Shown: in pieces, positions 63,401 through 64,000 of the stretch
Layout of the letters: every line of letters starts with the position of its first letter
Numbering within the stretch: the first letter of the stretch is position 1
Assembly (NCBI GenBank): GCA_033782935.1
Contig: JAWQEG010000630.1
Location: forward strand, 2,760,501 to 2,824,500
Direction: 5' to 3'
Length of the DNA stretch: 64,000 nucleotides
Origin: Petrolisthes cinctipes
Lineage: Eukaryota; Arthropoda; Malacostraca; Decapoda; Porcellanidae
Program-made: the position numbers and the translations under genes
Notes under the pieces: generated by a model
What the model was told of the DNA's origin: nothing
Database searches by the model: none
Seen by the model: only the letters and a program-made list of their open reading frames with translations

Positions 63401-64000
63401 TATTTTGGGTGCCCAAAGTCAATATGTGCATCCATCTTCTTTACCCGTTTATATCCCAAATTCAGGTTAAAAACACTCTAAAATTCGATATTTTTGGGTT
63501 CCAGAAGCGATCTGTACATGCCTACTCAGTGCTGGAATATTTTCAAAATGTAGGCCCAAAACATGCTAAAAATCGATATTTTGGGTGCCCAAAGTCGATA
63601 TGTGCATGCATCTTCTGTACCCGTTTATATCTCAAATTCAGGCTCAAAACACCCGAAAATTCGATATTTTTGGTTCCCAGAAGCGATCTGTACATGCCTA
63701 CTCCGTGATTGAGTATTTTCAAAATACAGGTCTAAAACATGCTCAAAATCGATATTTTGGGTGCCCAAAGTCGATATGTGCATGCATCTTCTGTCCCCGT
63801 TTACATCCCAAATTCAGGTTTAAAACACTCGAAAAACAATTCTTTTGGGGTCACAGAAGCGATCTGTACATGCCTACTCCTTGCTAGAATGTTTTCAAGA
63901 TACAGTCCCAAAACATAATCAAAATCGATATTTTAGGTGCAAAAAGTCGATATGTGCATGCATCTTCAGTACCCGTTTATATCTCAAATTCAGGCTCAAA
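60421..64000 (+). repeat. 5,105-bp HOR (29-mer), copy 2 (cut by window end)
   Basis: 3,580 bp of the second unit are present, and the array continues beyond the window. Differences seen from copy 1 include CAATGAATGGG versus CAATGTATGGG (61,079), TTTGTGTCCC versus TTTGGGTCCC (61,205), and TATAGGAGCCC versus TATAATAGCCC (62,525). Confidence 0.9.
63854..64000 (+). repeat. Terminal partial monomer
   Basis: The last CAGAAG start is at 63,854. The window ends 147 bp into this monomer, at CAGGCTCAAA. It is of the CCTTGCTAGAATG / ATAATC / GTGCAAAAAGTC / CTTCAGTACCCG type, the same as the very first monomer of the window. Confidence 0.95.

Larger units (their letters stand above)
1..64000 (+). repeat. 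176-bp satellite DNA array (whole window)
   Basis: Every part of the window is the same tandem repeat. The landmark CAGAAGCGATCTG recurs every 176 bp, at 1, 176, 352, 528 and 704 and onward to 63,854, always in the same direction. This gives 363 complete monomers and one partial monomer. Net length change over the array is -35 bp, from about 22 small indels. GC of the eye-read consensus is about 39%. No stretch of even 100 bp falls outside the repeat, so there is no intergenic or unique DNA and no gene. Arrays this long and pure are known from eukaryotic centromeres, pericentromeres and heterochromatic knobs. Which of these applies cannot be told from sequence alone, and I do not recognise the satellite family. 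Confidence 0.98.

Noticed and set aside
1..64000. Hundreds of 60-, 100- and 114-codon open frames, mostly on the + strand
   Set aside because: They recur every 176 bp in all three frames, overlap each other, and end at the same TAG of CTAGAAT or TTAGAG. Variants between monomers do not respect codons. They are a by-product of a repeat with few stops.
1..64000. CRISPR array or bacterial repeat system
   Set aside because: The whole 176-bp unit is repeated, with no unique spacers between short repeats, and no cas-like genes occur.
1..64000. Assignment to a named satellite family or species
   Set aside because: The 176-bp length is shared by several known centromeric satellites, but the sequence does not match any I can recall with confidence. 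A database search would be needed.

Overview
The whole 64-kb window is one uninterrupted satellite-DNA array. A 176-bp unit repeats head to tail in a single orientation from the first base to the last. Following the unit start (the hexamer CAGAAG before CGATCTG), I count 363 complete monomers (1-63,853) and a 147-bp partial one. Only about 22 small indels disturb the 176-bp register: most are 1 bp, one is 2 bp and three are 11 bp. A consensus read by eye is about 39% GC. I see no gene, RNA gene, transposon, inversion, CRISPR array or unique sequence. The many 60-221 codon open frames come from the repeat itself: 176 is not a multiple of 3, so the same frames recur in rotation.

A long, pure, higher-order-organised array of nucleosome-sized monomers points to a eukaryotic nuclear chromosome, most likely a centromere, pericentromere or large heterochromatic block. 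I do not recognise the monomer and cannot name a species or clade. CpG is not strongly depleted, yet all six consensus CpG sites show CpA or TpG variants, which suggests past cytosine methylation.

Layout. The array is a patchwork of local higher-order repeats (HORs). 1-9.7 kb: older monomers and a 1,407/2,814-bp (8/16-mer) HOR. 9.7-14.5 kb: a 2,463-bp (14-mer) duplication. 13.0-20.7 kb: a 4,047-bp (23-mer) duplication. 20.7-25.4 kb: diverged monomers. 25.4-32.1 kb: an exactly adjacent 3,335-bp (19-mer) duplication. 32.1-37.2 kb: a diverged copy of part of 18-24 kb. 37.2-48.8 kb: three near-identical 3,872-bp (22-mer) units. 48.8-55.3 kb: a mosaic of earlier segments. 55.3 kb to the end: a 5,105-bp (29-mer) unit and most of a second.

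Three results stand out. The 176-bp monomer is itself an old dimer of two 88-bp halves (60 of 88 positions identical, no gaps). A/T tracts sit at about helical spacing in each half. Marker monomers split the array into a left domain (T8 variant, 3-18 kb) and a right domain (CAGGGT variant, 24-63 kb). The array appears to evolve by unequal exchange in whole-monomer steps. There is no gene system here; the interest lies in satellite architecture.
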